64,000 nucleotides of DNA from a candidate division WOR-1 bacterium RIFOXYB2_FULL_45_9 (GTDB taxonomy: Bacteria; Margulisbacteria; WOR-1; O2-12-FULL-45-9; XYB2-FULL-48-7), in the NCBI GenBank assembly GCA_001771575.1, contig MEUD01000001.1:1179277-1243276 (forward strand), given 5' to 3'. The stretch's first letter is position 1. Every line of letters begins with the position of its first letter. Positions 22,001 through 31,020 of this stretch are shown here, one piece after another. The position numbers and the translations under genes are program-made. The notes beneath the pieces are model-generated. The model did no database searches and was not told the DNA's origin. It saw only the letters and a list, made by a program, of their open reading frames with translations.

Positions 22001-23136
22001 TAAGCCGCCTCTTGGGTCCTTATAGGCATCACAATATATAGGTAATCGGTCTGATCTGCCGGCCTGATCACGCCCGGGCTTAATCCTTCCGAAAATTCGA
22101 GCATAACATTTTCCGACGCCAGCGACTCCAAGACATCAGAGATCAATCTGACGTTGAACGAAACCCTGACCTTCTCGCTTCCTTCTATCTCCGCCTCCAA
22201 CCCTTCATCGAAGCTGCCGACATCTGGTGTATGGGCCGATAAGTGCAATTTACTCCCTTTAACCTCAAACATCGTTACGTTCGCCGATCCCGAAGCGATA
22301 ACCGCTCCTCTTTCCGCGGCGCTCAAAAGCTCTTTTCGATTGATCTTTACTTTGGTTGAACACTTTTTAGGCACAACCTGCTTATAATCCGGGAATTTTC
22401 CCTGGATCACTCTTGAAACCAAATAGACATCGCCACAATTGAAACTTACCTGATCGTTAGACACGGTTATTTTTACCGTATCACAGTTCTTAAGGTCTAG
22501 AATCTTGATCAATTCGTTCATTGCTCTCGCAGGAACGATTATACTGACCCCCTCCGCCCCTCCAACGACTTTTTCTCCCCTTTTCGCCAATCTATAGCCA
22601 TCGGTGGCGACCAGCCTCATATTCGAATTGTCCCCACTTATACCGCTTTTTCCAAATTCTACTAATATTCCGGTTAAAACATATTTATCTTCACTGCTCG
22701 ATACCGAAAATATCGTATGTTTGATCATAGAGGCAAAAACTTTCGCGTCAACAGTAATGGTCTTTCCGTCTTTTACCTTTGGAAGTGATGGAAATTCATC
22801 CGCCGGCAAAGAGTGAAGATTAAAATGGGAGCTTTCGTAGCTTATTTTTACCGTTTTATTCTCCCCGACCTTAAAATTTATGCTTGTGTCGGGAAGTTTT
22901 GAGACTATTCCGCTTAGCGTCTTTGCCGGCAATAAAAATGAACCTTCCTTGGAAACGTTTGCCTTAACAAACAGCTCAATTCCCATTTCCAGGTTGTTTG
23001 CCGATAATTTTAATCCTGTTTTGCTCAATTCAAAAAGAATATTGCCGATAATTGGGAGCGTGCTTCTGGTGGCGACAATTTTTTCAACCGTTGATACCCC
23101 GCTTTGCAACTCTTTTTTTTCGCAACTGAATTCCAT
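22000..23136 (-). CDS. dnaN: DNA polymerase III beta sliding clamp
   Basis: 378 aa, three repeated clamp domains. MEFSCEKKELQSGVSTVEKIVATRSTLPIIGN is the typical start; LPADEFPSLP, TDGYRLAKR, and the C-terminal hydrophobic cleft with VMPIRT are present. AGGAGGAAGG precedes the ATG. Separated from dnaA by a 195-nt AT-rich gap that contains an 18-bp inverted repeat. Confidence 0.97.
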
Positions 23137-23331
23137 AACCTTCCTCCTCTTAACCTACTTGTCCAAGGGCCTTAGTATTATAGTATATTTAAGAATAGTA
23201 GTAAAAGAGTTTGTAGAAATGTTGAAAAATCAATTAAAAGCTTTCAATAAGCTAAAAGATATTCAACGATTTCAACAGCCCTAACAAACTTCTGTTAACA
23301 AGTATTTTTTAAAATACTTGTTAACAGACTT
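23137..23331. other. AT-rich dnaN-dnaA intergenic region
   Basis: 195 nt, strongly AT-rich, with the palindrome described separately and a single loose DnaA-box match TTTTACACA at 23330-23338, which overlaps the dnaA stop. No perfect TTATCCACA box is seen. It is a classical place for an origin, but the better DnaA boxes lie near folD. Confidence 0.4.
23291..23328. repeat. Perfect 18-bp inverted repeat after dnaA
   Basis: Arms 23291-23308 and 23311-23328 are exact reverse complements around a TT centre. Each arm carries GTTAAC and the centre is A/T only. It begins 3 nt after the dnaA stop. There is no T-run beyond the stem on the dnaA strand, so it is not a textbook terminator; a protein-binding palindrome, a cruciform near the origin or a processing signal in a dnaA-dnaN transcript are alternatives. 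Confidence 0.7.
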
Positions 23332-24705
23332 TTACACAGCCTTAGGTGTGAACTTTTTAATAGTATTTCTGATCTGTTTAACCGCGTCGCCGATCTCCAC
23401 GTTCCCCTTAAGTTCGGCCTTAATTTTTGAAAAAGCGTGAAGAACGGTGGTATGATCGCGGCCGCCAAATCCCTCCCCTATTTTAGGCAGTGAGGCATTG
23501 GTCATTTCCCGGGAAACAAACATCGCGATCTGTCTGGCGGTAGCGATCTTTTTGGTCCTATCTTTAGCGTCAATATCTTCGGCCTTAATGCCAAAATATT
23601 CTGCGGTTATCTTTTTAATAAGATCGATCGAGATGTTTTGGTCTTCTTTTTGAGAATTGAGGATATCACGGAGGACCTGGTCGACAAGTGAGATGGATAT
23701 CTCAATGTTGTTCAATGAAGCGTAAGCGACGATCCTGATTAAGGCCCCTTCAAGTTTTCGAATATTGGAAATGATCTTGCTGGCGATAAGAGAAAGGATA
23801 TCATCAGAAATGTTAATGCCGCTTAACTCGGCTTTCTTTTTTAAGATCGCAACCCGGGTCTCAAAATCCGGGGCCTGAACGTCAGCGGTCAAACCCCATT
23901 CGAAGCGGGAACGGAGCCTTTCTTCAAGAGTTGGGATCTCTTTGGGCGGGCGGTCCGAGCTGACGACAATCTGCTTGTTCGCCTCATAAAGAGCGTTAAA
24001 TGTATGGAAAAATTCTTCCTGGGTCCGCTCTTTACCGGCAATGAATTGAACGTCGTCCACCAGCAGGACGTCAATTGAGCGGTATTTGTTGCGAAACTGA
24101 ACGGTTTTATCGTCACGGATGGAGTTGATCAGCTCATTGGTGAACATTTCCGAGGTGATATACAGCACCTTGGCTTTATGGTTGCGGGATTCAACGCGAT
24201 GGCCGATCGCTTGCATCAAATGAGTCTTGCCTAACCCCACCCCACCGTAAAGGAAGTATGGATTATAAGCGGTAGCCGGACTTTCGGCCACCGCCAGAGC
24301 GGCGGCGTGGGCAAAACGATTTCCCTGTCCGATAACAAAGGTTTCAAATGTATAGCGCGGATTAAGGTAAGGATTGGCCGGCCGCGTCGGTTTTTTTGGC
24401 GCGGCCTCCACGCTTAAATGGGCTTCGATCAGCGGAGTGGTAAAAAGGTCCTCGCTGCCGACGACAAAGCTCACGCTTTTTATATTAGAACATACCGAGC
24501 GCGCTTCCTGTTCAAGCAAGGTAACGCAGTGTTTGGAAAGCCAATTTTTTATAACGTCTCCGGGAACGGCAATTTCCAGATTGCCGCGCTCAACGGAAAC
24601 CGGCTTCGAAGAGGTAACCAATGTTTCGTAAATCGGTTTGTTTAAGCTCTTCTCCAGCGAAGCCAGGATTTGATTCCAGATAAGATTGATATCAAAATCA
24701 GCCAT
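23332..24705 (-). CDS. dnaA: Chromosomal replication initiator protein DnaA
   Basis: 457 aa. Domain I (WNQILASLEKSLNKPIYETL...), a short linker, the AAA+ domain with Walker A GGVGLGKTHL, Walker B LLVDDVQF and ERLRSRFEWGL, and domain IV with the DnaA-box recognition signature GGRDHTTVLHAFSKI. I choose MADFDINLIW at 24705; an upstream ATG at 24777 would add 24 atypical residues. A TATACT box lies about 20 nt upstream. Diverges from rpmH across about 113 nt, in the usual origin-proximal order. Confidence 0.97.
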   Translation of the reverse strand: MADFDINLIWNQILASLEKSLNKPIYETLVTSSKPVSVERGNLEIAVPGDVIKNWLSKHCVTLLEQEARSVCSNIKSVSFVVGSEDLFTTPLIEAHLSVEAAPKKPTRPANPYLNPRYTFETFVIGQGNRFAHAAALAVAESPATAYNPYFLYGGVGLGKTHLMQAIGHRVESRNHKAKVLYITSEMFTNELINSIRDDKTVQFRNKYRSIDVLLVDDVQFIAGKERTQEEFFHTFNALYEANKQIVVSSDRPPKEIPTLEERLRSRFEWGLTADVQAPDFETRVAILKKKAELSGINISDDILSLIASKIISNIRKLEGALIRIVAYASLNNIEISISLVDQVLRDILNSQKEDQNISIDLIKKITAEYFGIKAEDIDAKDRTKKIATARQIAMFVSREMTNASLPKIGEGFGGRDHTTVLHAFSKIKAELKGNVEIGDAVKQIRNTIKKFTPKAV

Positions 24706-24818
24706 AAAAGGTAGTGTTTGAGTATAACAAGAAGATGGACAATATTCAAGGCTTATCGACGAAAAAAAGGTTGACATTAAAATCTAAAATCGAGTATAAT
24801 TAAACCAGAGGGAAAATT

Positions 24819-24956
24819 ATGACAAAAAGAGAATATCAACCGCACGTAAAAAGCAAAAAAACGACCCATGGATTTCGATCTAAAATGAAAACCAAGGGCG
24901 GCCGCCGGGTGATTGCCAACCGTCGGAAAAAAGGAAGAAAGCGGCTTGCTCCCTAA
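24819..24956 (+). CDS. rpmH: 50S ribosomal protein L34
   Basis: 45 aa, very basic. [20 protein letters not shown] followed by a [20 protein letters not shown] core is diagnostic of bL34. TATAAT at about 24795 and GAGGG before the ATG. The rnpA start lies inside its last codons in another frame. Confidence 0.97.
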   Translation: MTKREYQPHVKSKKTTHGFRSKMKTKGGRRVIANRRKKGRKRLAP

Positions 24957-25266
24957 AAAGGCAAGACTTTCGAAAAACGTAAAACAAGTTCTCGAAAAAC
25001 AAGATTTGCGCATACATACCCCACTATTCACACTTGTCGCAACGGAGAATTTCTTGGACTTAAATAGAGCAGCGGTAATCTGTTCAAGGAAAGTTGGCAA
25101 TGCGGTAAAACGGAACAGGATACGACGAAAAATCGTCAGCACTTTAAATATATCAAGCAATAACGGCAAAAAATACGACATGGTGTTTATTGCCAGCCCA
25201 AACGAAGGCCCTTTTGAGAAATACAAGGAACTGGTTGCTGGCGTGATCATAAAATTGGGGAAATGA
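24946..25266 (+). CDS. rnpA: Ribonuclease P protein component
   Basis: 106 aa. The RNR motif region [17 protein letters not shown] binds the RNase P RNA to help mature tRNA 5' ends. The start is uncertain: TTG at 24946 ([12 protein letters not shown]) overlaps the rpmH end by 11 nt and follows AAGGAAG; a TTG at 24913 would overlap rpmH further. The overlap resembles, to a lesser degree, the rpmH/rnpA overlap known in Thermus. The yidD ATG overlaps its stop as ATGA. Confidence 0.93.
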   Translation: MLPKKARLSKNVKQVLEKQDLRIHTPLFTLVATENFLDLNRAAVICSRKVGNAVKRNRIRRKIVSTLNISSNNGKKYDMVFIASPNEGPFEKYKELVAGVIIKLGK

Positions 25267-25472
25267 AAACGATCTTTCTTTTGATGTTAAGGATTTACGT
25301 TAGAGCAAAAGAGCTTTTCCCGAGAAATAGTTGTAGATATTACCCGAGCTGTTCAATATATATGGAACAAGCAGTGGTTAAACATGGATTATTTGCCGGT
25401 TTATGGCTCGGAATTAAGCGTATACTTAAATGCAATCAGCTTTTCCCTGGTGGCTATGATCCAGTTCCGTAA
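25263..25472 (+). CDS. yidD: Membrane protein insertion efficiency factor YidD
   Basis: 69 aa. The family core is clear: CRYYPSCSIYMEQAVVKHG, then GLWLGIKRILKCNQLFPGGYDPVP at the C terminus. A small membrane-associated protein that aids YidC-dependent insertion. Translationally coupled to rnpA and followed at once by a parS site. Confidence 0.95.
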   Translation: MKTIFLLMLRIYVRAKELFPRNSCRYYPSCSIYMEQAVVKHGLFAGLWLGIKRILKCNQLFPGGYDPVP

Positions 25473-25473
25473 A

Positions 25474-25489
25474 TGTTTCACGTGAAACA
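25474..25489. promoter_or_regulatory. parS site 1
   Basis: TGTTTCACGTGAAACA, an exact match to the ParB-binding consensus, embedded in a longer AT-flanked palindrome (25472-25491). It lies between yidD and yidC in the origin region, the usual place for centromere-like parS sites. Confidence 0.93.
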
Positions 25490-25522
25490 TTTTATAATGC
25501 CTAAGAGGCAGAAGGAGATAAA

Positions 25523-26158
25523 ATGGACTACTTAACCAACATAATGTTAGAAATAGTAAAGTTTTTTTACGCGATCGGGGGGCATAATTACGGACTTGCA
25601 ATTATTTGGCTTACCATAGCCGTAAATATTGCATTATATCCATTAACGGTCTCCTCAATTCAACAGATGGCCGCAATGCAGAGAATACAGCCAATGATGC
25701 AAAAGATTCAAGATAAACACAAGGAAAACCCGCAACAACTGCAAAAAGAAATGATGGATTTATATAAAATTGAGAAGGTTAACCCGTTAGGCGGATGTCT
25801 TCCAATGATACTAAAAATCCCGGTTTTTTTGGCCCTGTTTTTTGCTCTGCAAAGCAAGGAGTTCCTGGCGCTGATAGGGGACAATAACGGGTTTTTGTGG
25901 ATATCCAATATTGCAAAGCCTGACCCAACGTTTGTAATGGTGATATTAATTGCGGTTTCGACTTACTTAATGCAAAAATCAATGCCGAGCACAGCCGCAG
26001 GTAGTCAAATGCAGATAGTAACCTGGATGATGCCGATATTTATCGCTTTTATTAGTATTTCATTTTCGGCAGGACTCCAGATATACTGGGTTGTTTCGAA
26101 CATGATTGGGTGGGCACAGCAGGTGTATATTGTAAATAGCATGAAAAGGACGAGATAG
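25523..26158 (+). CDS. yidC: YidC/Oxa1 membrane insertase, short form
   Basis: 211 aa, the conserved Oxa1 core with about five membrane segments and the cytoplasmic hairpin QPMMQKIQDKHKENPQQLQKE. NPLGGCLPMILKIPVFLALFFALQ is typical. It lacks the large periplasmic P1 domain usual in diderm YidC. At the position of the conserved groove arginine (E. coli ITFIVRGIMYPLT) it has asparagine: LTIAVNIALYPLT, residue 35. AGAAGGAG precedes the ATG. Operon rnpA-yidD-yidC-jag. Confidence 0.92.
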   Translation: MDYLTNIMLEIVKFFYAIGGHNYGLAIIWLTIAVNIALYPLTVSSIQQMAAMQRIQPMMQKIQDKHKENPQQLQKEMMDLYKIEKVNPLGGCLPMILKIPVFLALFFALQSKEFLALIGDNNGFLWISNIAKPDPTFVMVILIAVSTYLMQKSMPSTAAGSQMQIVTWMMPIFIAFISISFSAGLQIYWVVSNMIGWAQQVYIVNSMKRTR

Positions 26159-26184
26159 TAATATAGAAATATTGGAGGAAAAGC

Positions 26185-26811
26185 ATGAAATCAGTAAAGA
26201 TGAAAGGTAAAAATGTTGAAGAAGCCACAAAGGCGGCAGTTGCGGTCCTTGGGATTGACAGAGAGAAGGTTGAAATTAAGGTAATTACTGAAGGAAAGGC
26301 TGGAATGATGGGCTTGATCGGGGGGGAAGAGGCGGAGGTTGAGGCAATAGTCAAAGAGAGCGGGGCGGAAGAAGCAAAGCAAATCCTGCAAAACATTTTG
26401 GACAAAATGGGCTTTATGGCAATGACCGAAATATCGTCAGAAAATGGTGACAATGTGGTGATTTCGATAAAAGGGGAGGACATGGGGCGGATAATTGGGA
26501 AATCCGGGTCGATGTTGAAATCGCTCGAAACATTGATAAACGCGATGATCTGGAAATTTATGGGAAAAAGATATCATATTTCAATTGATGCCGGCGGCTA
26601 TAAGGACAAAAGAGAGCAAGCGCTACAGAGATTGGCGGCTGATGTTGCGGATGAAGTGGCTAGGACCGGCGAAAGCAAGGCGATGCCCAGGCTGGAGCCA
26701 AGCGACAGACGCATTGTTCATTTGTTTTTACAAGAAGATGGCCGGGTTAAAACATTTAGCGAAGGCGAAGGAAAGGATAGAAAGCTGATCGTTGCCCCAA
26801 AAGAAGTGTAA
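26185..26811 (+). CDS. jag: Jag/KhpB RNA-binding protein
   Basis: 208 aa. Jag_N domain (1-55, with GMMGLIGGEEAEVEA), a type II KH domain (about 85-145, DMGRIIGKSGSMLKSLETLIN) and a C-terminal R3H domain (RLEPSDRRIVHLFLQED). KhpB proteins bind many RNAs and affect cell division and envelope synthesis. GGAGG precedes the start; its stop directly abuts the mnmE ATG. Confidence 0.93.
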   Translation: MKSVKMKGKNVEEATKAAVAVLGIDREKVEIKVITEGKAGMMGLIGGEEAEVEAIVKESGAEEAKQILQNILDKMGFMAMTEISSENGDNVVISIKGEDMGRIIGKSGSMLKSLETLINAMIWKFMGKRYHISIDAGGYKDKREQALQRLAADVADEVARTGESKAMPRLEPSDRRIVHLFLQEDGRVKTFSEGEGKDRKLIVAPKEV

Positions 26812-28137
26812 ATGTTTGCGGATACGATCGTCGCGGTTAGCACTGGTCCTGTAGCCGGACCAATAGCCCTTATACGAATAACGGGCCCAAATAGTCTTAA
26901 AATATTTTCGAAACTATTTTCCGCAAGGAAAAAGCTATCGCCACGCAATATTTACCACGGATGGATCACCAACCCAAAGAACAATGAGCCTGTCGATGAA
27001 ATTCTTGCTTGGTGTTTTCTCCCCCCAAAATCATTTACCGGCGAAGAAATGGTTGAGATCAGCTGTCACGGAAGCCCTCAAATCGTTAAAGAGATAATAG
27101 AAATATTTATTGAGAACGGTGGAAGATTGGCCGGAAGGGGAGAGTTCACAAAAAGGGCGTTTATAAATGGTAAGTTGGACCTGACGCAGGCGGAGGCGAT
27201 TATTGACCTGATTGAGGCGAAGACAGAAAAGAGCGCGTCATCAGCAAGAAGCCAGCTTATGGGAGAACTGAAGAGGTTGATCGAAGGGATAAGAGAAAAA
27301 GTAAAACAAATCCTGATGAAGATTGAGGCGACGCTTGATTTTCCAGACGATATTGAAGAAATAGTATCCCCGGAAGAAATCAAAAAAATCATTTCGGAAA
27401 TTGATGACACAATAAAAACCTCAAAATACGGGAAATTGGTTAGAGAGGGGATAAGCCTTGCGATAATTGGTCGGCCAAATGTCGGCAAGTCTAGTCTTTT
27501 GAATTTATTGCTCAAGGACGAAAGGGCTATTGTGGCCGATATCCCGGGAACAACCAGAGATACGATCGAAGAGCAAATTAATGTGCGGGGCTACTTAATT
27601 AATCTTGTTGACACGGCCGGCCTTCATAATTTAGAGGTAGGCGCGGTTGAGAGCATGGGGATGAATAGAACCAGGGCCGCGGCAAGCGAGGCTGATATAA
27701 TTCTTTTCGTCTGTGAGGCCACAGATCCGTTTAACAATGATGACAATCGAATCTTGTCCTCAATTGATGTAAAGAAGGCAATATATGTTGTTAACAAGAC
27801 CGATCTACGGGGCTATCAGGCAAAAGAGGGAGAAGTCGGCCTCTCCATTGTTAATCGAATAGGCATCGTTGAATTGGAAGATCGAATTGTAGAGAAAATT
27901 GAGAATATTGTTGAGCCAAGGGAGTATGGCGGCATTAATGAAAGGCAAAAGGAGCGACTGATAGTCGCAGAAAACGCCCTCAAGAGAGGCGCTGCTGGCA
28001 TTAACGCTAAGGCTACGCTTGAAATGATAGCAATTGACATTAAAGAAGGCTTTGATGCCCTTGGAGAGATAACGGGGCAAGAAGGAACAGAAGAAGTTAT
28101 TGCCGGGATATTTGACAGATTTTGTGTAGGGAAGTAA
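26812..28137 (+). CDS. mnmE: tRNA modification GTPase MnmE
   Basis: 441 aa. N-terminal folate-binding dimer domain ([22 protein letters not shown]), helical domain, and inserted G domain with [12 protein letters not shown] (G1), [10 protein letters not shown] (G2), DTAG (G3) and NKTD (G4). It ends in FCVGK, the conserved C-terminal cysteine motif needed for activity. Works with MnmG (at 6.5 kb) on tRNA wobble uridines. Starts immediately after jag without a gap. Confidence 0.97.
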   Translation: MFADTIVAVSTGPVAGPIALIRITGPNSLKIFSKLFSARKKLSPRNIYHGWITNPKNNEPVDEILAWCFLPPKSFTGEEMVEISCHGSPQIVKEIIEIFIENGGRLAGRGEFTKRAFINGKLDLTQAEAIIDLIEAKTEKSASSARSQLMGELKRLIEGIREKVKQILMKIEATLDFPDDIEEIVSPEEIKKIISEIDDTIKTSKYGKLVREGISLAIIGRPNVGKSSLLNLLLKDERAIVADIPGTTRDTIEEQINVRGYLINLVDTAGLHNLEVGAVESMGMNRTRAAASEADIILFVCEATDPFNNDDNRILSSIDVKKAIYVVNKTDLRGYQAKEGEVGLSIVNRIGIVELEDRIVEKIENIVEPREYGGINERQKERLIVAENALKRGAAGINAKATLEMIAIDIKEGFDALGEITGQEGTEEVIAGIFDRFCVGK

Positions 28138-28150
28138 GATAGCCAGAGAT

Positions 28151-28166
28151 TGTTTCACGTGAAACA
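28151..28166. promoter_or_regulatory. parS site 2
   Basis: TGTTTCACGTGAAACA, exact consensus, inside a 20-bp palindrome (28149-28168). Second perfect ParB site, 2.7 kb from the first. Confidence 0.93.
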
Positions 28167-28200
28167 ATGTGAAAAGCAAAAATATAAGAAAAAATGAGCC

Positions 28201-28209
28201 TGTGGATAA
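28201..28209 (-). promoter_or_regulatory. DnaA box 1
   Basis: TGTGGATAA on the plus strand, i.e. TTATCCACA on the minus strand, an exact high-affinity DnaA box. Confidence 0.75.
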
Positions 28210-28213
28210 GGAG

Positions 28214-28222
28214 TGTGGATAA
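28214..28222 (-). promoter_or_regulatory. DnaA box 2
   Basis: Second exact TTATCCACA (minus strand), same orientation and 13 nt from the first, just before the folD ATG. Confidence 0.75.
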
Positions 28223-28225
28223 GTA

Positions 28226-29080
28226 ATGGCAGAAATTATTAATGGAAAAGCGGTTGCGTTAAAAATAAAGGGAGAGGTTGCGGAACGGACAAAGGCTCTA
28301 ATAAACGAAAAGAGAGTGTCGCCTAAGCTGGTGGTGGTTTTGGTGGGAGACGACCCAGCGTCAAAAACGTACGTTCGCAATAAAGAGCTTGGCTGTGCTG
28401 AGGTTGGAATCCTATCTAAAACAGTCCGGCTCCCTTCGAATACGACGGAAAAAGAGCTTATTGAGCAGATAAGGGCCCTAAATAACGCGCGAGATGTTCA
28501 TGGGATTCTTCTTCAGTTACCCTTGCCTAAGGGAGTAAACGAGGTTAAGGTTCTTAACGAAATATTGCCAGAAAAGGATGTTGATGGCCTCCATCCTGTA
28601 AATATGGGTAAACTAATTAAGGGGGAGGCTGACGGCTTTACCCCCTGCACACCGCAAGGGATTATCGAACTTATCTTATCCACAGGCCAGGAAATAAGCG
28701 GTAAGGAAGCGGTTGTTATTGGCAGAAGCAATATTGTTGGCAAACCGATCGCTTTATTGCTTCTTCAGCATAACGCGACAGTTACCGTTTGTCATTCAAA
28801 GACGAAGGGACTGGAGACGGTTTCCAGAAGAGGGGAGATCCTGGTGGCCGCCATCGGCCGCGCGGAAGCAATTAAGGGGGAAATGGTTAAGGAAGGGGCC
28901 ATAGTGATTGATGTTGGAATAAACAGGGTTAATGGCAAGCTAAAAGGGGATGTGGAGTACGATAGCGCGGCTGAAAGGGCTAGCTATATAACGCCAGTTC
29001 CAGGTGGGGTGGGGCCAATGACGATCGCAATGCTGTTACGGAACACGATCAAAGCGGCCGAACTATTGGCCTCGAAATAA
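28226..29080 (+). CDS. folD: Methylenetetrahydrofolate dehydrogenase / methenyltetrahydrofolate cyclohydrolase
   Basis: 284 aa bifunctional C1 enzyme, NADP-type. VLVGDDPASKTYVRNKELGC (catalytic Tyr/Lys), LLQLPLPKGV, DVDGLHPVNMG, GRSNIVGKPIALLL (Rossmann) and TPVPGGVGPMTIAMLL. Would process methylene-THF from the glycine cleavage system. Two DnaA boxes overlap its upstream region. Its end overlaps the convergent rseP end by 18 nt. Confidence 0.97.
   Translation: MAEIINGKAVALKIKGEVAERTKALINEKRVSPKLVVVLVGDDPASKTYVRNKELGCAEVGILSKTVRLPSNTTEKELIEQIRALNNARDVHGILLQLPLPKGVNEVKVLNEILPEKDVDGLHPVNMGKLIKGEADGFTPCTPQGIIELILSTGQEISGKEAVVIGRSNIVGKPIALLLLQHNATVTVCHSKTKGLETVSRRGEILVAAIGRAEAIKGEMVKEGAIVIDVGINRVNGKLKGDVEYDSAAERASYITPVPGGVGPMTIAMLLRNTIKAAELLASK
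28676..28684 (+). promoter_or_regulatory. DnaA box 3, inside folD
   Basis: Exact TTATCCACA within the folD coding region, opposite orientation to boxes 1 and 2 and about 460 nt away. May be chance, but it adds to the local cluster. Confidence 0.4.
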
Positions 29081-30109
29081 GCGTAGGAGATCGCTAAGCG
29101 TAACCACGGCCATTAACAACAAAAGCAGGGTAAAGCCTATAGAATTGACCCGATATTCAAGCTGTTCATCCACGGGACGTTTTGTGACTAGTTCCCACAG
29201 ATAAAATATGATCCTCCCTCCATCCAAGGCGGGAAGCGGAAGCAGGTTCAGCACCCCAACGTTAACGCTAATAAAAGCGGTGAAATAAACAAGTGAAGCC
29301 AGGCCGGATTGGGCGTATTTCCCGGTTATTTGGGCGATGCCAACCGGTCCGGCAAGATCGAAAAGTGAAACGCCTCCGGTAATAAGTTGCCAAACCACAA
29401 AGAGAACAGAAAAAACCATTAAATAAGTTTGTTGAAAGGCGAGAAAAATAGCGTTAAATGGGCTGACCTTTTCAAATAATGGTTTAGGCGAAAAACCGAG
29501 CAAGGAAACTTTTAGGCGGGGGTTGTTCTTGGGGGTGGCGGTCAAGAGCAACTTTTCTTTCCCTCGTTGAACGGAAAGCTTGAGAGGCTTTTCAGGGCTT
29601 TGGTGGATGTAGCTGATCGCGTCATCCATTTTATCGAAACGCTTTCCGTTAATAGAAAGTAGCTTGTCGCCGACTTTAAGGCCGGCCGCTTCGGCGGGGG
29701 AGTTGCGGTTGATCACGCCGATCTCATTTGAGGCGCCAATTGGATTGCCAAAAAAGCTAAGATAAAGCGTGAGAATGAAAAATGCGACCACGATGTTCAT
29801 CCCAGGACCGGCAAAGACCGCCTTAAGCTTTTGAATGGGTGGCTTGGATTGGATCTTTTCGTTGTCGGGGACCGCATTATCTTCTTCAGTGTTGTTTTCC
29901 CCGGCCAAACGGACAAAAGCAAGGATGGGGATTGAGTTTAATGAGTAGCAGGTGCCGTTTCGAGTGACGGAAAACAATTTTGGGCCAAAGCCAATGCCAA
30001 ACTCAAGGACCCGGATGCCGACCCGTTTGGCCCAAATGAAATGTCCAAGCTCGTGGGCGACCGCGATAATAGTAAAGACGATAAGAAAAGAAACAATAGA
30101 AATTAACAT
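29063..30109 (-). CDS. rseP: RseP-type site-2 zinc metalloprotease
   Basis: 348 aa membrane protease. The zinc motif HELGH is in the first membrane segment (VAHELGHFIWAKRVG), a single PDZ domain lies at about 130-210 (GLKVGDKLLSINGKRFD), and the second catalytic motif is LNLLPLPALDGGRII. Cleaves membrane-bound anti-sigma factors or signal peptides. Only one PDZ domain, unlike the two of E. coli RseP. Follows the Gfo/Idh gene with a 7-nt overlap. Confidence 0.93.
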   Translation of the reverse strand: MLISIVSFLIVFTIIAVAHELGHFIWAKRVGIRVLEFGIGFGPKLFSVTRNGTCYSLNSIPILAFVRLAGENNTEEDNAVPDNEKIQSKPPIQKLKAVFAGPGMNIVVAFFILTLYLSFFGNPIGASNEIGVINRNSPAEAAGLKVGDKLLSINGKRFDKMDDAISYIHQSPEKPLKLSVQRGKEKLLLTATPKNNPRLKVSLLGFSPKPLFEKVSPFNAIFLAFQQTYLMVFSVLFVVWQLITGGVSLFDLAGPVGIAQITGKYAQSGLASLVYFTAFISVNVGVLNLLPLPALDGGRIIFYLWELVTKRPVDEQLEYRVNSIGFTLLLLLMAVVTLSDLLRLFRGQ

Positions 30110-31020
30110 GCGTTTTTTACCTCTTCCGCTAATTTAATAGCTCGAATTGCGGCCAGTGCGTCATTGTCGGTTGTCGTATTTCCTTTAATAGCGGCCAAAA
30201 AAGCTGTGAGCTCGGAAGTTAGCTGATCAACCGATGAAACGGGGGTAGTAGACGGAACGGGTGATGAAAAGTCGCGCAAGTAGATGACCTTGTGAAGCAG
30301 GTCGGCCTCAATGACCTGTTTTTCGGTGGTGACCGAGATTTTGCGCTGGCGATCTTCGGCGGTCCTATCCCCAGAAACGCGGGCAATAACCCCGGACTTG
30401 TAAACGATCGTCGAGGAAACGCGGTCAAGAAAACGGCTTTTGATCTTTTTTCCTTCGGCGCGCAACTCTTCGCGCTCAAAAGGGACAAGGATGTTCAGCA
30501 GATCAAGGTCATGGATCATCATGTCAAAAATAACGTCGGTATCGCTGATCCGGGAGGGAAAAGGGCTAAAGCGCTTAATATCAACGCCAATGATCTTTTC
30601 ACCTTTGATCAGCCGCTTAAGCTTGATAAACGCCGGATTAAAGCGTTCAATAAAGCCAACTTGCAGAATAACTCCTTTTTCCTTGGCCAGGAGAGAGAGG
30701 GTTTCGGCATCGGCAGAACGGCCGGTAAAGGGCTTTTCAAGAAGAACATGCTTGTTTTGGGCAAGGGCGTCAGTCGCGATAGTTAGGTGCGTCTTAGTTG
30801 GGGTAACGATGCTGACCGCGTCAACTTCGGGAAAAAGATCGAGATAATCGCTGAAATGGGCGATCCCGTGGCTCGCGGCAAGGTTTTCCGCGATAATGGG
30901 GTCTTTATCGGCAAGCCCAACCAGTCTTATCCCGCTAAGACCGGCGGCAATTCGGAGGTGGTTCTGGCCCATTGATCCGGCGCCGATAACGCCAAACTTT
31001 AAGCCTCGCCCTTTTATCAT
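30103..31020 (-). CDS. Gfo/Idh/MocA-family oxidoreductase, probable UDP-GlcNAc 3-dehydrogenase (GnnA-like)
   Basis: 305 aa. Rossmann start KFGVIGAGSMGQNHLRI, the conserved EKPF (LLEKPFTGRSADAE) and a C-terminal domain with FDMMIHDLDLLNIL. Members oxidise sugars or nucleotide sugars with NAD. Its 4-nt overlap with a DegT aminotransferase and nearness to lpxB-lpxA match the gnnA-gnnB arrangement known for making UDP-2,3-diamino-GlcNAc for lipid A. The family assignment is firm; the GnnA role is inferred from context. Confidence 0.72.
   Translation of the reverse strand: MIKGRGLKFGVIGAGSMGQNHLRIAAGLSGIRLVGLADKDPIIAENLAASHGIAHFSDYLDLFPEVDAVSIVTPTKTHLTIATDALAQNKHVLLEKPFTGRSADAETLSLLAKEKGVILQVGFIERFNPAFIKLKRLIKGEKIIGVDIKRFSPFPSRISDTDVIFDMMIHDLDLLNILVPFEREELRAEGKKIKSRFLDRVSSTIVYKSGVIARVSGDRTAEDRQRKISVTTEKQVIEADLLHKVIYLRDFSSPVPSTTPVSSVDQLTSELTAFLAAIKGNTTTDNDALAAIRAIKLAEEVKNAC

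Larger units (their letters stand above)
28138..28225. other. mnmE-folD gap with parS and DnaA boxes (candidate origin element)
   Basis: An 88-nt gap holding an exact parS, an A-rich stretch, then two perfect DnaA boxes ending 3 nt before the folD ATG. Could be part of oriC or a DnaA-controlled promoter region of folD. The gap alone is short for an origin. Confidence 0.45.
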
